64,000 nt of DNA from assembly GCA_020632925.1 (NCBI GenBank), contig JACKER010000026.1, positions 39,306 to 103,305 on the forward strand, written 5' to 3'. The position numbers were made by a program, and so were the translations under genes. The notes beneath the pieces are model-generated. The model saw only the letters and a program-made list of their open reading frames with translations, did not search any database and was not told the DNA's origin. Positions 1 through 8,519 of the stretch are shown in pieces. Position 1 is the first letter of the stretch; each line of letters starts with the position of its first letter. This DNA is from Alphaproteobacteria bacterium. GTDB taxonomy: Bacteria; Myxococcota_A; UBA796; GCA-2862545.

Positions 1-780
1 TCCAGCCAGTACGCGAGCGGCCTGATGCTCGCCCTGGCGCTCGTCGACGGGGACAGCGTGATCCGCATGGCGGCGCCCGTCGCGAGCGGCCCCTACCTCG
101 AGCTCACCCGCGACCAGATGGCCCGGGCGGGGCTCCGGGTGGACTTCGTGCGGTCGCAGGACGGGCTGCGGATCGCGGTGCCCGGCGGGCAGCGGCCCGG
201 CGTGTCGGAGCTGGCGGTCGAGGGCGACTGGAGCACGGCCGCCTTCCCGTTGCTCGCGGCGGCGGCCACGAGGCGCGCCGTGCGGCTGCACGGGCTGCTG
301 CCGGACAGCGTCCAGGGAGACCGTGCGGTCGTCGACCTCGTCGCGCGCTTCGGCCCGCGCCTCACCTTCGAGGGGGACGTGCTCGCGCTGGAGCCGGCGC
401 CGCTGCGGCCCGCTGGCGAGCTCCGACTCGGCGCCACGCCGGACCTCTTCCCGGCGCTGTGCGCGCTCGCGGCCCTCGCGCCCGGGGAGACCCGGCTCGT
501 CGACGCGCCGTCGCTGCGGGACAAGGAGACCGACCGGATCGCGGCGATGGTGACGGCGCTGCGCGCGCTGGGGGTGGACGCCGAGGAGCTGCCCGACGGC
601 GCCGTGGTCCGCGGAGGCACGCCCCTGCAGGCGGCGTCGGTGCGCAGCCACGAGGACCACCGCGTGCACATGGCGCTCGCCTGCCTCGGGCTGTTGGGCC
701 CCGTCGACGTGGACGGTCGGGGCTGCGAGGCCGTGAGCTACCCCGGCTTCCACGAGGACCTGGAGCGATTCCGGCCCTGA
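1..780 (+). CDS. aroA: 3-phosphoshikimate 1-carboxyvinyltransferase (EPSP synthase), C-terminal part
   Basis: The reading frame enters from the left edge, so the N-terminal part is missing. EPSP synthase joins shikimate-3-phosphate and phosphoenolpyruvate in the cytoplasmic aromatic amino-acid (shikimate) pathway. The fragment opens with SSQYASGL, the family's shikimate-3-phosphate-binding Ser-Ser-Gln motif, and carries RDKETDRI, the phosphoenolpyruvate-binding KETDR motif, followed by SHEDHRVHMAL. The end is normal for the family (tga at 778-780). The next gene is convergent and begins within 2 bases of the stop. Identification rests on these motifs and is firm. Confidence 0.95.
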   Translation, partial: SSQYASGLMLALALVDGDSVIRMAAPVASGPYLELTRDQMARAGLRVDFVRSQDGLRIAVPGGQRPGVSELAVEGDWSTAAFPLLAAAATRRAVRLHGLLPDSVQGDRAVVDLVARFGPRLTFEGDVLALEPAPLRPAGELRLGATPDLFPALCALAALAPGETRLVDAPSLRDKETDRIAAMVTALRALGVDAEELPDGAVVRGGTPLQAASVRSHEDHRVHMALACLGLLGPVDVDGRGCEAVSYPGFHEDLERFRP

Positions 781-781
781 G

Positions 782-1060
782 CTACCGGTCCACCTCGTCG
801 AGCAGCGCGCGGACCTGGTCGTGCACGGCCGGCGTCGCGCGGATGACGAGCTGGCCGTGCATCGCGCGGGTGGTGAGCGCGGGGGGCTCGCCCTGCGGCG
901 TCGCGTAGAGCATGCGCAGGCTGTACTCCGCCTCGCCGACATCGAGGTGCGCCAGGTCATAGACCTCGACCACGGGGAGCTCCTCGGTGGAGCTGGGGAG
1001 CACGGTCCCCGCGAGCGCGGCGCCGGTCGCGACGATGGGGAGCAGCCAGAGCTTGGACAT
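782..1060 (-). CDS. Small exported protein resembling a secretin N-domain
   Basis: A 92-residue protein with an N-terminal hydrophobic segment (WLLPIVATGAALAGTVL) that looks like a signal peptide or anchor. The rest reads VVEVYDLAHL, then LVIRATPAVHDQVRALL. This is the short alpha/beta pattern seen in secretin N-domains and in similar exported proteins of planctomycetes. The start at 1060 is chosen because GGAGG lies just upstream; longer in-frame starts lack this. No secretin C-terminal barrel is encoded nearby, so a role in a secretion pore is not supported. Function unknown. Confidence 0.6.
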   Translation of the reverse strand: MSKLWLLPIVATGAALAGTVLPSSTEELPVVEVYDLAHLDVGEAEYSLRMLYATPQGEPPALTTRAMHGQLVIRATPAVHDQVRALLDEVDR

Positions 1061-1218
1061 TCGAACACCTCCGTCCAGCCGTCCAAGCACGAAGCGGGCC
1101 AGGCGATAGCGTAGGTTGGGCCGTGGTCGGTCGGCGGGAGCACGACAACCCGTCCCGCGGGTCGCGCGATGGACCCCGATCGGTGACGCGCTGTCATCCT
1201 CCGCGGTACCATCGCCCG

Positions 1219-1767
1219 ATGGCGACACATGCGGTCGAGCTGTACTTCGACGACCAGACCGAGGCGCTGGTGCGTCGGCTGTGGCGCCTGCTGGCCGACG
1301 CGGGCGCCGAGGACTCGCAGCACGTGCTCGGCCTGCGGCCGCACCTCTCCCTCACGGTCGCCGAGGGCGTCGACACCGACGGGATGCGGGAGGTGTTGGC
1401 CGAGTGGGCGGCGAGGACCGAGCCGTTCGCCGTCACGCTGTCCTCCATCGGCGTGTTCCCCGGGGAGCGCGGGGTGGTGTTCCTGGCGCCGACGCCACGC
1501 GCGAGGCTGCTCCAGGTGCACGCCGACTTCCAGGTCGCGTTCGCGGGCTTCCTCGGCAAGCAGCAGGCCTGGTACCGCCCGGACCGCTGGGTCCCCCACG
1601 TGACCCTCGCGCACGTCGGGGGGGCCGCGCGGGCGGGCCGCGTCCTGGCGACGAGCTGGGATCAGGCGCTGCCCATCGAGGGGCGGGTGGTGCAGGTCGG
1701 CCTGAGCAAGATCCGCCCGTCGGTCCTGCGCTACCTCTTCCCGCTCGAGGGCTCGGACGAGCCGTAG
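1219..1767 (+). CDS. 2H phosphoesterase / 2'-5' RNA ligase-like protein
   Basis: A 182-residue protein with the two His-x-Thr/Ser motifs that define the 2H phosphoesterase fold: PHLSL (His42) and PHVTL (His127), about 85 residues apart. The family includes bacterial LigT/ThpR proteins, which open 2',3'-cyclic phosphates or act as RNA ligases in vitro. Length and motif spacing fit. The start at 1219 is the first ATG, giving MATHAVELYF. It is a stand-alone gene, convergent with the PIN-domain pair, 5 bases apart. The substrate cannot be told from the sequence. Confidence 0.8.
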   Translation: MATHAVELYFDDQTEALVRRLWRLLADAGAEDSQHVLGLRPHLSLTVAEGVDTDGMREVLAEWAARTEPFAVTLSSIGVFPGERGVVFLAPTPRARLLQVHADFQVAFAGFLGKQQAWYRPDRWVPHVTLAHVGGAARAGRVLATSWDQALPIEGRVVQVGLSKIRPSVLRYLFPLEGSDEP

Positions 1768-1772
1768 GGCGA

Positions 1773-2195
1773 TCAGGACGTTGGGGTCGCTTCGGTCACG
1801 TGCATCACGCGTTCGACTCCATGTGTGGCGGCGTCGGAAACGAACCTGCGGTCGAACGTGACGACCATGTGTTCATCGGGAGTGGCTGCCCGCACCATCG
1901 CGTCGCCGAGGTCGAGCCCGGCACGATGCCACGTCAACGCCCGGCGCGTTCGATCCTGATCTTCGACGAAGACGCCCTCCAGCGAGGCGATGACATGGAG
2001 TGCGTCACTCACCCTCTTGCGATCCCACGCGTATGGGCCGCGCTTCGACGAGAGCACCCAGCCAAGCTCCAGCAGAACGACGCGCGAAACCCAGAATGGT
2101 CCGCCGGCCAGGAGCAGCGTCACTGCCTGCCTGGTCTCTGTCGCGTCGTCCTTGGTGATCAGGCGGACGAGGACGTTGGTGTCGAGGGCCATCAT
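1773..2195 (-). CDS. PIN-domain ribonuclease, VapC-like toxin
   Basis: A 140-residue PIN-domain protein. The acidic residues expected around the metal site are visible: Asp5 in ALDTNVLVR, Glu43 in VLLELGW, and later Asp residues in DLGDAMV and TFDRRF. VapC toxins are Mg-dependent ribonucleases held inactive by a co-transcribed antitoxin. The start is fixed by an ATGA overlap with the upstream gene (ATG at 2195, upstream stop TGA at 2194-2192). A second ATG follows at once. The partner is not a usual small antitoxin. Assignment as a toxin is inference from fold and context; the PIN fold itself is well supported. Confidence 0.8.
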   Translation of the reverse strand: MMALDTNVLVRLITKDDATETRQAVTLLLAGGPFWVSRVVLLELGWVLSSKRGPYAWDRKRVSDALHVIASLEGVFVEDQDRTRRALTWHRAGLDLGDAMVRAATPDEHMVVTFDRRFVSDAATHGVERVMHVTEATPTS

Positions 2196-2884
2196 TCTTG
2201 GTGGATCGCGTCGCCGATTGCCTCGTCCATCTCCTCGATGGTCGCGGCGGCCTCGTCGTGGGGGGGCAGCGAGAGGAGATCGGCCAGCGGACGCGTCCTG
2301 AACGGGTCGGCCGGGTCGATGGTCGGTCCCACGGATTCGACCAGATCCCGCACGGCGCCGTAGTAGGCACCCGTCCATTCCCTCGCGGCCTCAGCGATGC
2401 CCTCGAGCACGGACCGGTCGGTGTCTTCCCGACGCTCGTGCAGACCGAGCAGCGCTACGGTCAGCAAGTTGTCGGCGTGGAACCCCACATCGATGAGCCT
2501 CAGGACCTGCCGGCCGTGACTATCGAGGATTTGAGGGGCGTTCGGATGGAAGCTCAAGAACCGGACCCACGACCGTTGGGCGCACTGGAGCTGGTCGACG
2601 GCTGCGTCGAGCGCGGGCAGCTCCTCGAGAGCCTCGTCATCGCCGAGATGTTCCGTGGCCTCCCGGAGGAGAGCTTCCAGACCACCTGGCACCTGAGCCA
2701 GTGCCTCCACCACTGCGACCTTGAACTGTGCTGCGGTGCCACCAGACTCGAGAACGTGCTGGACCGCCGCCCGAGCCGAGGGCTTCCGGAGCGCCGGCTC
2801 GGCAACCCATGACTGGAACAACCGCAGATGCGTACGGATCTTCTCCAGGGCGGCTGGTGACAGCCGATCCCGGAGCCAATCCAT
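2192..2884 (-). CDS. Unrecognised partner protein of the PIN-domain gene
   Basis: About 230 residues, soluble, rich in Ala, Leu, Glu and Arg, and probably mostly helical. It shows no AbrB, ribbon-helix-helix or Phd-like motif, and it is three times longer than usual VapB antitoxins. It overlaps the PIN gene by 4 bases, so the two are very likely co-translated. The start is uncertain: ATG at 2884 (MDWLRDRLS) is used here, with GGCGGAG upstream. A GTG at 2989 would add 35 residues, partly of unusual composition. It may be an antitoxin, or the pair may have another job; nothing in the sequence decides this. Confidence 0.6.
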   Translation of the reverse strand: MDWLRDRLSPAALEKIRTHLRLFQSWVAEPALRKPSARAAVQHVLESGGTAAQFKVAVVEALAQVPGGLEALLREATEHLGDDEALEELPALDAAVDQLQCAQRSWVRFLSFHPNAPQILDSHGRQVLRLIDVGFHADNLLTVALLGLHERREDTDRSVLEGIAEAAREWTGAYYGAVRDLVESVGPTIDPADPFRTRPLADLLSLPPHDEAAATIEEMDEAIGDAIHQE

Positions 2885-3065
2885 GTCTCGCTCCGCCAGG
2901 AATACGGGCGTATGGACCTTCACCGCCACGATGGCTCCGCGGCCACAAGCGTGGGCCTCTCCTTGCACGTTATCGCGATCTTGGCGCACTGGGGTGGGCG
3001 GTCAGGCGGCGAGCGCAGGCCAGGCCCGCGAAACCCGCGCCCACCACGACGACGTCGGCGTCCAT

Positions 3066-4373
3066 CTATGGGATGGCCGGGATGCCGAGCGGGCCGGGTG
3101 CGGGCGGCGGCGCGGGCGGTGGCGGCAGCAGCGCGTGGCAGCCCTGCTCGCGGGTCCACCCACCGGACCGGAGGGCGAAGCGGGCGCAGCGCAGGTCCGT
3201 GCCCGGCAGCGCCTCGCGGACGTGCTCGCCGGGCAGCGTCGTCACGGGCCCCACGCGGTCGGCGAGGACGTCGCGACAGCTCCGGCGCTCCTCGCTCGAG
3301 GCCTTCGTGTCCGGTTCGTCCAGCGTGTACACCTGGACCGCGAGATCGTCGCCCTCGGCCTCCACCACCGCGAAGCCCAGCCGGCACCAGTCCTCGTAGA
3401 GCAGCTCCTCCCGCGGGTGGCGCGACGGGGGCTCTGCCTTGCTCCCGGCGCCGAGCACCAGCGAGAGGTGGCCCTTCGGGTCGAGGTGGACCTGGGTCCC
3501 GTGGTCGTGTCCCGCGAGGTAGAGCTCGGGCCCCAGCCGCTCGAGCGTCGCCGCGAGCGCCGTACCCTTGCCTTGCGAGAACGGTCGCACGTCGCGGTAC
3601 CGGCCCGCCGACCCGTGCCCGCCGTTGCTGTGCCACGGGTGATGGCCCACCACCACGTCCGCCGAGCCCACCATCGTGCCCAGGGCCTCCCGCATCTTCG
3701 TGCCCTCGGCGTCCCCCTTGCACGACACGTCGGCGCCGTGGCAGCGCCGCACCAGCCAGGTGGTGTCGAGGGCCGCGACCTCCAGCGGGCCCATCGTCGC
3801 CTGCCAGAAGTGGGCGTCACCGCGCATCCGGTCCCCGCGCGCGTCGTCCTCGCGCAGCGCTTCGAACAGGCGCTGGACCCGGTCGCGACTCGGGGCCGCG
3901 CCGTACATCAGCCAGCTCGGGCCCCAGTCGTGGTTGCCCGGCGTGAACCAGGCGTGGGGCATGGCGTACGCGTCGAGCAGGGCCCGCAGGAACTGGCGGC
4001 CGTCGTCGCCCGCGGCACCCTCGTCGATGCCGGTCCAGTAGACGTCGTCGCCCAGGAAGAGCACGCCGTCGCAGGTCCCGCGGCACACGGCCTTCGCCGA
4101 GGTCGCCACCGCCAGGGCGCCCGGCGACGGTCGGTCGCCGTCACGCATGCCCGCATCGCCCGTCACCACCAGCCGCAGGCGTTCGCCGCGCGTGCCCTCG
4201 ACCTCGCGCCAGGTCTGCTCCCACGCGCGCTGCTCCTCGGAGCACAGCGGGAGCTGGCGGTCGGGCTCGGTCGTGCAGCGCACCTGGGCGTCCGACGGCG
4301 CGGCGCGCACGTGCAGCTGCTTCATGCCGGGCGCGACACACCCCAGGAGGAGGGGAGCCAGCCAGCCGCTCAT
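3066..4373 (-). CDS. Calcineurin-like metallophosphoesterase lipoprotein
   Basis: A 435-residue lipoprotein (LAPLLLGC lipobox). It carries the metallophosphoesterase signature in order: VVTGDAG, FLGDDVYW, PGNHDWG, GHHPWHS and LAGHDHG. These supply the Asp, Asn and His ligands of a dinuclear metal centre. The pattern is closest to tartrate-resistant acid phosphatase-like enzymes. A Pro-rich tail (PPPPAPPPAPG) ends the protein. It is probably a periplasmic phosphatase. It overlaps the gene upstream by ATGA, so it is translated together with the TIGR03790-type protein. Substrate unknown. Confidence 0.85.
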   Translation of the reverse strand: MSGWLAPLLLGCVAPGMKQLHVRAAPSDAQVRCTTEPDRQLPLCSEEQRAWEQTWREVEGTRGERLRLVVTGDAGMRDGDRPSPGALAVATSAKAVCRGTCDGVLFLGDDVYWTGIDEGAAGDDGRQFLRALLDAYAMPHAWFTPGNHDWGPSWLMYGAAPSRDRVQRLFEALREDDARGDRMRGDAHFWQATMGPLEVAALDTTWLVRRCHGADVSCKGDAEGTKMREALGTMVGSADVVVGHHPWHSNGGHGSAGRYRDVRPFSQGKGTALAATLERLGPELYLAGHDHGTQVHLDPKGHLSLVLGAGSKAEPPSRHPREELLYEDWCRLGFAVVEAEGDDLAVQVYTLDEPDTKASSEERRSCRDVLADRVGPVTTLPGEHVREALPGTDLRCARFALRSGGWTREQGCHALLPPPPAPPPAPGPLGIPAIP

Positions 4374-5692
4374 CGTTCACCTCGTGTCCGCACGGTCAGC
4401 ATGATCCCGGTCGGCTCGGGCGGCTCCCGGACCACCACCAACCGGAGGTACGGGCGGTCGTCCGCGATCCGGATCGTGACCCGGCGGTACCGATCGCCGA
4501 CCTCGATCCGCTCACCTACGGCCTTCCACGGACCGTCGGGGGCATTCGCCCCCTCGAGCCGCACCGCGGCCGGTCTCATCCAGGTCGTGAGGATCTCGAG
4601 CTCGCCACCGTCCCGCCGCACGCGATGGCCGAAGGGTCGGGCCAGCGGGTCGCCGACGAAGTTGCCCTCGCCGGGCCAGGCGACGGAACGCCAGAGCGCC
4701 TCGACGGCCGTCGCCCCTCGGAACCAGGTCGGCCAGAGCACACTGGCCACCGGGAACTTCTCGGCGTAGTTGCAGGGCTCGTGAGCAGTTCCGTACGACG
4801 CGGTCGCTCCCGCCTCGAGCCACGCCGTGATCGGCATCTGCCCGGCGGACCCGTCCAGCACGCCGCCGAAGCTGGTGAGGTGGTCAGCCAACGCCCCAGG
4901 TCGGAAGCCCAGCGTGTCGAGCCCGCCCACGGTCGCCAGGCCCGTCTCGTAGCCCAGCACACCCTGCGCTCCCTCGAGCCAGCCGCTCCCGTCCGACAGG
5001 TCGTCGTAGGAGATGGCCAGGCCCTCGGCGGGATCGAACAGGTCGACGGTGCCCGGATAGTCGGGCCAGCGCGTGGACCGCGCCTCGTCCGGGGTGCGGA
5101 CCAGGTGGACCTCGCCGCTGGGGAAGCTGTCGTCCGCCAACAGCCCCCGCTCGATCAGCGCTTCGGCGCTCGCGAGGTCGGAGGCCGGCAACATCATGGT
5201 CGGCCGAACGCCGAGGTCGGTCCACGGCGCGAGCGTCGTCGTGTCGTACAGGCCGCTGGGCGCCGTGGGGCCGCAGGTGCCGCCCGTGGTGTTGCAGTAC
5301 GCCTCGTCGAAGCCCATCGCGAAGGCCGCCGAGGTGCCCATGCAGCCGATGCGGTACGGCGCCGAGAACGTCAATAGCAACGCCTGTATCTCGTCGGGCA
5401 GCTCGTCCAGCGCCGGGGCGCGTGCGGCGAAGACGGAGGGGTCGAGGGTGGGCTGGGTCCCGAGCGACATCGCGACGATGTGGTCGGCGGGCACGCCGCG
5501 CGCCTCCGCATACGCCTGTGCGATCGATGCCGACAGCGGGTCGTCCGTGTTGACCACGATGCCCAGCTGCCGGGCCCCGAGACCCGTACGAGGCTCCGGC
5601 CACACCGCCGAGATCTCGCCCCCATCGGTCGGGGTGCAGGCGGCGAGGGCGCAGGCCCACAGCGGCCACGAGGGCACGGGGAGGGGTCGCAT
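4370..5692 (-). CDS. TIGR03790 family exported protein
   Basis: A 440-residue protein with a lipoprotein-like start (LWACALAAC). GIVVNTDDPLS then AEARGVPADHI matches the opening of the TIGR03790 family of exported proteins of unknown function (asparagine-Thr/Asn-Asp-x-Ser, then Arg-Gly-Val/Ile-Pro). The rest has several Cys and aromatic residues in keeping with a secreted protein. The start at 5692 has a GGGGGG ribosome-binding site that can pair with the C-run at the end of cheB (see the hairpin entry). The downstream phosphoesterase overlaps it. Function unknown. Confidence 0.75.
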   Translation of the reverse strand: MRPLPVPSWPLWACALAACTPTDGGEISAVWPEPRTGLGARQLGIVVNTDDPLSASIAQAYAEARGVPADHIVAMSLGTQPTLDPSVFAARAPALDELPDEIQALLLTFSAPYRIGCMGTSAAFAMGFDEAYCNTTGGTCGPTAPSGLYDTTTLAPWTDLGVRPTMMLPASDLASAEALIERGLLADDSFPSGEVHLVRTPDEARSTRWPDYPGTVDLFDPAEGLAISYDDLSDGSGWLEGAQGVLGYETGLATVGGLDTLGFRPGALADHLTSFGGVLDGSAGQMPITAWLEAGATASYGTAHEPCNYAEKFPVASVLWPTWFRGATAVEALWRSVAWPGEGNFVGDPLARPFGHRVRRDGGELEILTTWMRPAAVRLEGANAPDGPWKAVGERIEVGDRYRRVTIRIADDRPYLRLVVVREPPEPTGIMLTVRTRGER

Positions 5693-5693
5693 G

Positions 5694-5713
5694 CCCCCCG
5701 CTAACAGGGGGGG
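5694..5713 (-). promoter_or_regulatory. Hairpin that may hide the ribosome-binding site of the TIGR03790 gene
   Basis: On the minus strand, seven C (end of cheB, coding RPPC), a 7-base loop containing the cheB stop TAG, then six G directly before the ATG at 5692. The G-run is the only ribosome-binding site of the downstream gene and can pair fully with the C-run. A ribosome finishing cheB would open the stem, so translational coupling is the likely role. The pairing is seen; the role is inferred. Confidence 0.5.
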
Positions 5714-6723
5714 CGGGCCTCCTCCAGCGCGCCCATCAGCGCCTCCGCGACCTTCGGGAGCGCGATCAGGCGCTCCGCGGCGCCCGCCTCCCAGGCCGCG
5801 CGCGGCATGCCCCAGACGACGGAGCTCGCCTCGTCCTGCGCGAAGGTCCGGGAGCCCGCCTTGCGCATGGCACCGAGCCCGTCCGCGCCGTCCGCGCCCA
5901 TCCCCGTCAACACGACGCCCACGGCCTTCGCCCCCGCCGCTGCGGCCACGGAGTGGAACATCACGTCCACGGACGGGACGTAGCCGCTCACCTTCGTCGT
6001 CTCGCCGAGCCTGGCCACGTAGTCGGCGCCGCTCCGAACGACGCGGAGCTGCCGCCCCGCGGGCGCCACCACGCACCTGCCGGGGAACAGGCGGTCGCCG
6101 TCCTCCGCCTCCTTCACCTCGAACCGGCTGACCTCCGCGAGCCGTGCGGCGAACGGTGCGGTGAAGCCCGGGGGCATGTGCTGGACGATGGCGATGCCCG
6201 GGAAGTGGGGTGGCAGCTCGGAGAGCACCTGGCGCAGCGCCTCGGTCCCGCCGGAGGACGCGCCGATCGCCACCAGCCGCTGCGTGCTGTCGGCGAGCGC
6301 CCGGTGGAGGGGAGCACCGGTGGCGGTCGTGGGTCGTTGGAGCCGGGCCGTGGACGCGATCAGCACCTTCGTCCGCAGCTCGGAGGGTGTCATCGGCCGC
6401 GCGACCACCTCGACCGCGCCCTCGTGCAGCGCGTCCATCGCCACCCGGCTGCCCGCAGGGGTGACGCTGCTGACGACGACCGCGCGCACGGGGTGGGAGG
6501 TCATGAGTCGCCGGAGGAAGTCGACGCCGTCGAGGCGTGGCATCTCGAGGTCGAGCACGATCACGTGCGGGTCGTGCTCGACGATGAGGCCGCGCGCCTC
6601 CCAGGCGTCCCGTGCCGCGCCGACGACCTCCATCCGCGGGTCGCTGGCGAGCCCGTGGCTCCACGCCTGGTGGTCCGTGGCGGCGTCGTGCACCACCAGG
6701 ACCCGCACGCGGGGGACGCTCAC
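5701..6723 (-). CDS. cheB: CheB-type protein-glutamate methylesterase with receiver domain
   Basis: A 340-residue two-domain protein. Residues 1-120 form a response-regulator receiver with phospho-acceptor Asp58 (IVLDLEMPRLDG) and KPM/RPM-type end (VVARPMTPSEL, where Arg replaces the usual Lys). The acidic pocket reads HD instead of DD. Residues about 150-335 are the CheB methylesterase domain with the catalytic Ser (IGASSGGTEALR), His (IVQHMPPGF) and Asp (LTGMGADGADG). CheB removes methyl groups from chemoreceptors. GTG at 6723 is chosen because GGAGGTGGCG precedes it. No cheR, cheA or receptor gene is in the window, so this is an orphan, and its target may not be a flagellar system. Confidence 0.9.
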   Translation of the reverse strand: MSVPRVRVLVVHDAATDHQAWSHGLASDPRMEVVGAARDAWEARGLIVEHDPHVIVLDLEMPRLDGVDFLRRLMTSHPVRAVVVSSVTPAGSRVAMDALHEGAVEVVARPMTPSELRTKVLIASTARLQRPTTATGAPLHRALADSTQRLVAIGASSGGTEALRQVLSELPPHFPGIAIVQHMPPGFTAPFAARLAEVSRFEVKEAEDGDRLFPGRCVVAPAGRQLRVVRSGADYVARLGETTKVSGYVPSVDVMFHSVAAAAGAKAVGVVLTGMGADGADGLGAMRKAGSRTFAQDEASSVVWGMPRAAWEAGAAERLIALPKVAEALMGALEEARPPC

Positions 6724-6779
6724 CCGCCACCTCCATGTGCGTCCGTCGGCCGTCGGAGGTCCTGCCTTGAGCGGTTTCG

Positions 6780-6989
6780 CTACTCGGCCGGCGGCGGGCC
6801 CCGTTCGTCGAGGACCCCGCGGAGCGCTCGCGCGAGCGCCTCGGGGGCGAGAGGCTTCTGGAGCACCCGCGGCGTGGGCGCCTCCTCGACGACGTCCCGG
6901 TCGGCGAGGCGGACCGCGCGCCAGAGCGCCCACCCAGGCGCACGGAGCAGTCGGGTCACCAGCTCGTGTCGGGGTGGGGATCCCAGCAT
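6780..6989 (-). CDS. Small protein resembling the end of a response-regulator receiver domain
   Basis: 69 residues. GAGGTGAAGCC precedes the ATG at 6989, a good ribosome-binding site. The second half, VLQKPLAPEALARALRGVLD, matches the last strand and helix of receiver domains (Leu-x-Lys-Pro-Phe/Leu, then a helix), but the phospho-acceptor part is missing. The first half (HELVTRLLRAPGWALW) is unrelated and amphipathic. It could be a receiver remnant or a small regulator of the adjacent CheB. It lies 56 bases upstream of cheB on the same strand. Confidence 0.5.
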   Translation of the reverse strand: MLGSPPRHELVTRLLRAPGWALWRAVRLADRDVVEEAPTPRVLQKPLAPEALARALRGVLDERGPPPAE

Positions 6990-7126
6990 GGCTTCACCTC
7001 GTACAGGAGGTCCGGGGGGGCGCGCGTCTCTTCATGACCCCCAAACGTACGCGCGAGGATCCCGCGTCACAAGGTTTCGCCGGTTTCACGCCAGGAATGG
7101 ACCGATGTGGCAACACTGCTGTCGCT

Positions 7127-7149
7127 GTGCCATCCCGGGACGACGGCAC
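7127..7149 (-). terminator. Hairpin after the M48 peptidase gene
   Basis: GTGCCGTC and GATGGCAC on the minus strand form an 8-bp stem with one G-U pair and a 7-base loop, 27 bases past the M48 stop codon at 7176. No T-run follows, so it is a weak candidate for the end of the five-gene operon. Confidence 0.3.
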
Positions 7150-7175
7150 GCCGGAGAGCCCTTGGGACCGCCCGC

Positions 7176-8519
7176 CTACTCCACGTAGCGGGCGACCCCG
7201 GCGGGCAGCTCCTCGTCCGTCCGGTTGAGCAGCGCGAGCGTGGTGGCGGGGACGGCGGGGTGCTCTTCGGCGAACGTCGCGAGCGCCGTCGGCCCGGTCA
7301 GCGGGACCAGCCGGAGCCGCTGCGGCTGAACGCCGAGGACCGCGGGATCCACCTCGGGTCCGAGCGAGGCGAGGGAGGCCTCGAGCGCCGGGCGTACGGC
7401 TTCCCAGGACGCCTCGTCCCCCGCACCCACCGCCATCCACACCCGGTCGCCGGCGACCACCGCCCTCGCCAGCCCGTCGACCGCGTGCATCACGCCGTCA
7501 CGCCCCATGCCTTCGAGGCGGAACCCGCGCAGCCCGTCCTCGCGGGCCTCTCCGGGCTGCAGCCCCTCCATGAAGGCAGTCAGCGCCTGCTCGGGATCCT
7601 CCTCGGGCACCTCACCCACCTGCAGCGAGGCCATGCCGTCGGGGGCGAGGCTCACGAGCTCACCGTCGCGCTGCTCGTGCTTCCACCCCGCTGGCAGATC
7701 GATGCCCAACGCGGCCTCGGGCACGGCGAAGCGGTCGCCCACCAGCGTGCCCCGACGCGGGTCGGCGCCGAACACCAGCCCGTCGAGGTGGGCTACCACC
7801 GAGGCCGTGTCCCGCTCGCCGGTCGACGCCACCGCGCCCAACCGCTCCAGCCGGTCCTCGGGCGGGGGATGGGTGGAGAGCCAGGTCGGCAGGCGTCCGT
7901 CGGCGTCCTCGGTCGCCTCGAGCACGGCGAGCACGTCGAGCATGGCGGCCGGGTCGTAGCCGGCGCGCTCGAGGTACCGCAGGGACAGCTCGTCGGCCTC
8001 GCGCTCGTCCGCGCGGCTGTGCTTCAGGCCGAAGAGCCCGGCGCCGACGCCGACCACCGCGCCCACGTGCCGCTGGTTGGGGTCGACGGCGTGGACCAGG
8101 GCGCCGAGCGGGCTGCCGAGCACGGCGCGGGACATGGCGGTCGCCGAGTGGCGCGCCGTCACGTGGGCCACCTCGTGCCCGAGCACGGCCGCCAGCTCGT
8201 CCTCGGAGTGCAGCCAGCAGAGCAGCCCGCGCGTGACGTACAGGTGGCCGCCCGGCACCGCGAACGCGTTGAGCGCCTCGTCGTCGAGCACGCGCACGGT
8301 CCACGGCAGGTCCGGGCGCTCGCTGGTGGCGGCGAGCCGCTGGCCCACGCCGCTCACCCAGGCCTGCAGCGCCTCGTCCTCCACCAGCGCCATCGAGGCC
8401 ACGACCTGGGCGTCCAGCTCCGCACCCATCCGCAGCTCGGCCTGCTCGTCGACCACGTTGAGCTGCAGCTTGCCGGTCGCCGGGTTCGCGGCGCACCCGA
8501 GCAGGGACGCGAGGATCAC
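7176..8519 (-). CDS. M48 family metallopeptidase lipoprotein
   Basis: A 447-residue lipoprotein (LASLLGC). The M48 zinc site is complete: LGHEVAH (His115, Glu116, His119) and the downstream glutamate in ADEREADELSLRYL. The family (HtpX/LoiP/BepA-like) cleaves or helps quality control of envelope proteins. Residues after about 250 form an extra domain (GIDLPAGWKHEQRDG onwards) seen in many M48 lipoproteins, which may bind substrate. The start overlaps the stop of the gene before it (ATGA). It is the last gene of the operon. Confidence 0.9.
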   Translation of the reverse strand: MILASLLGCAANPATGKLQLNVVDEQAELRMGAELDAQVVASMALVEDEALQAWVSGVGQRLAATSERPDLPWTVRVLDDEALNAFAVPGGHLYVTRGLLCWLHSEDELAAVLGHEVAHVTARHSATAMSRAVLGSPLGALVHAVDPNQRHVGAVVGVGAGLFGLKHSRADEREADELSLRYLERAGYDPAAMLDVLAVLEATEDADGRLPTWLSTHPPPEDRLERLGAVASTGERDTASVVAHLDGLVFGADPRRGTLVGDRFAVPEAALGIDLPAGWKHEQRDGELVSLAPDGMASLQVGEVPEEDPEQALTAFMEGLQPGEAREDGLRGFRLEGMGRDGVMHAVDGLARAVVAGDRVWMAVGAGDEASWEAVRPALEASLASLGPEVDPAVLGVQPQRLRLVPLTGPTALATFAEEHPAVPATTLALLNRTDEELPAGVARYVE

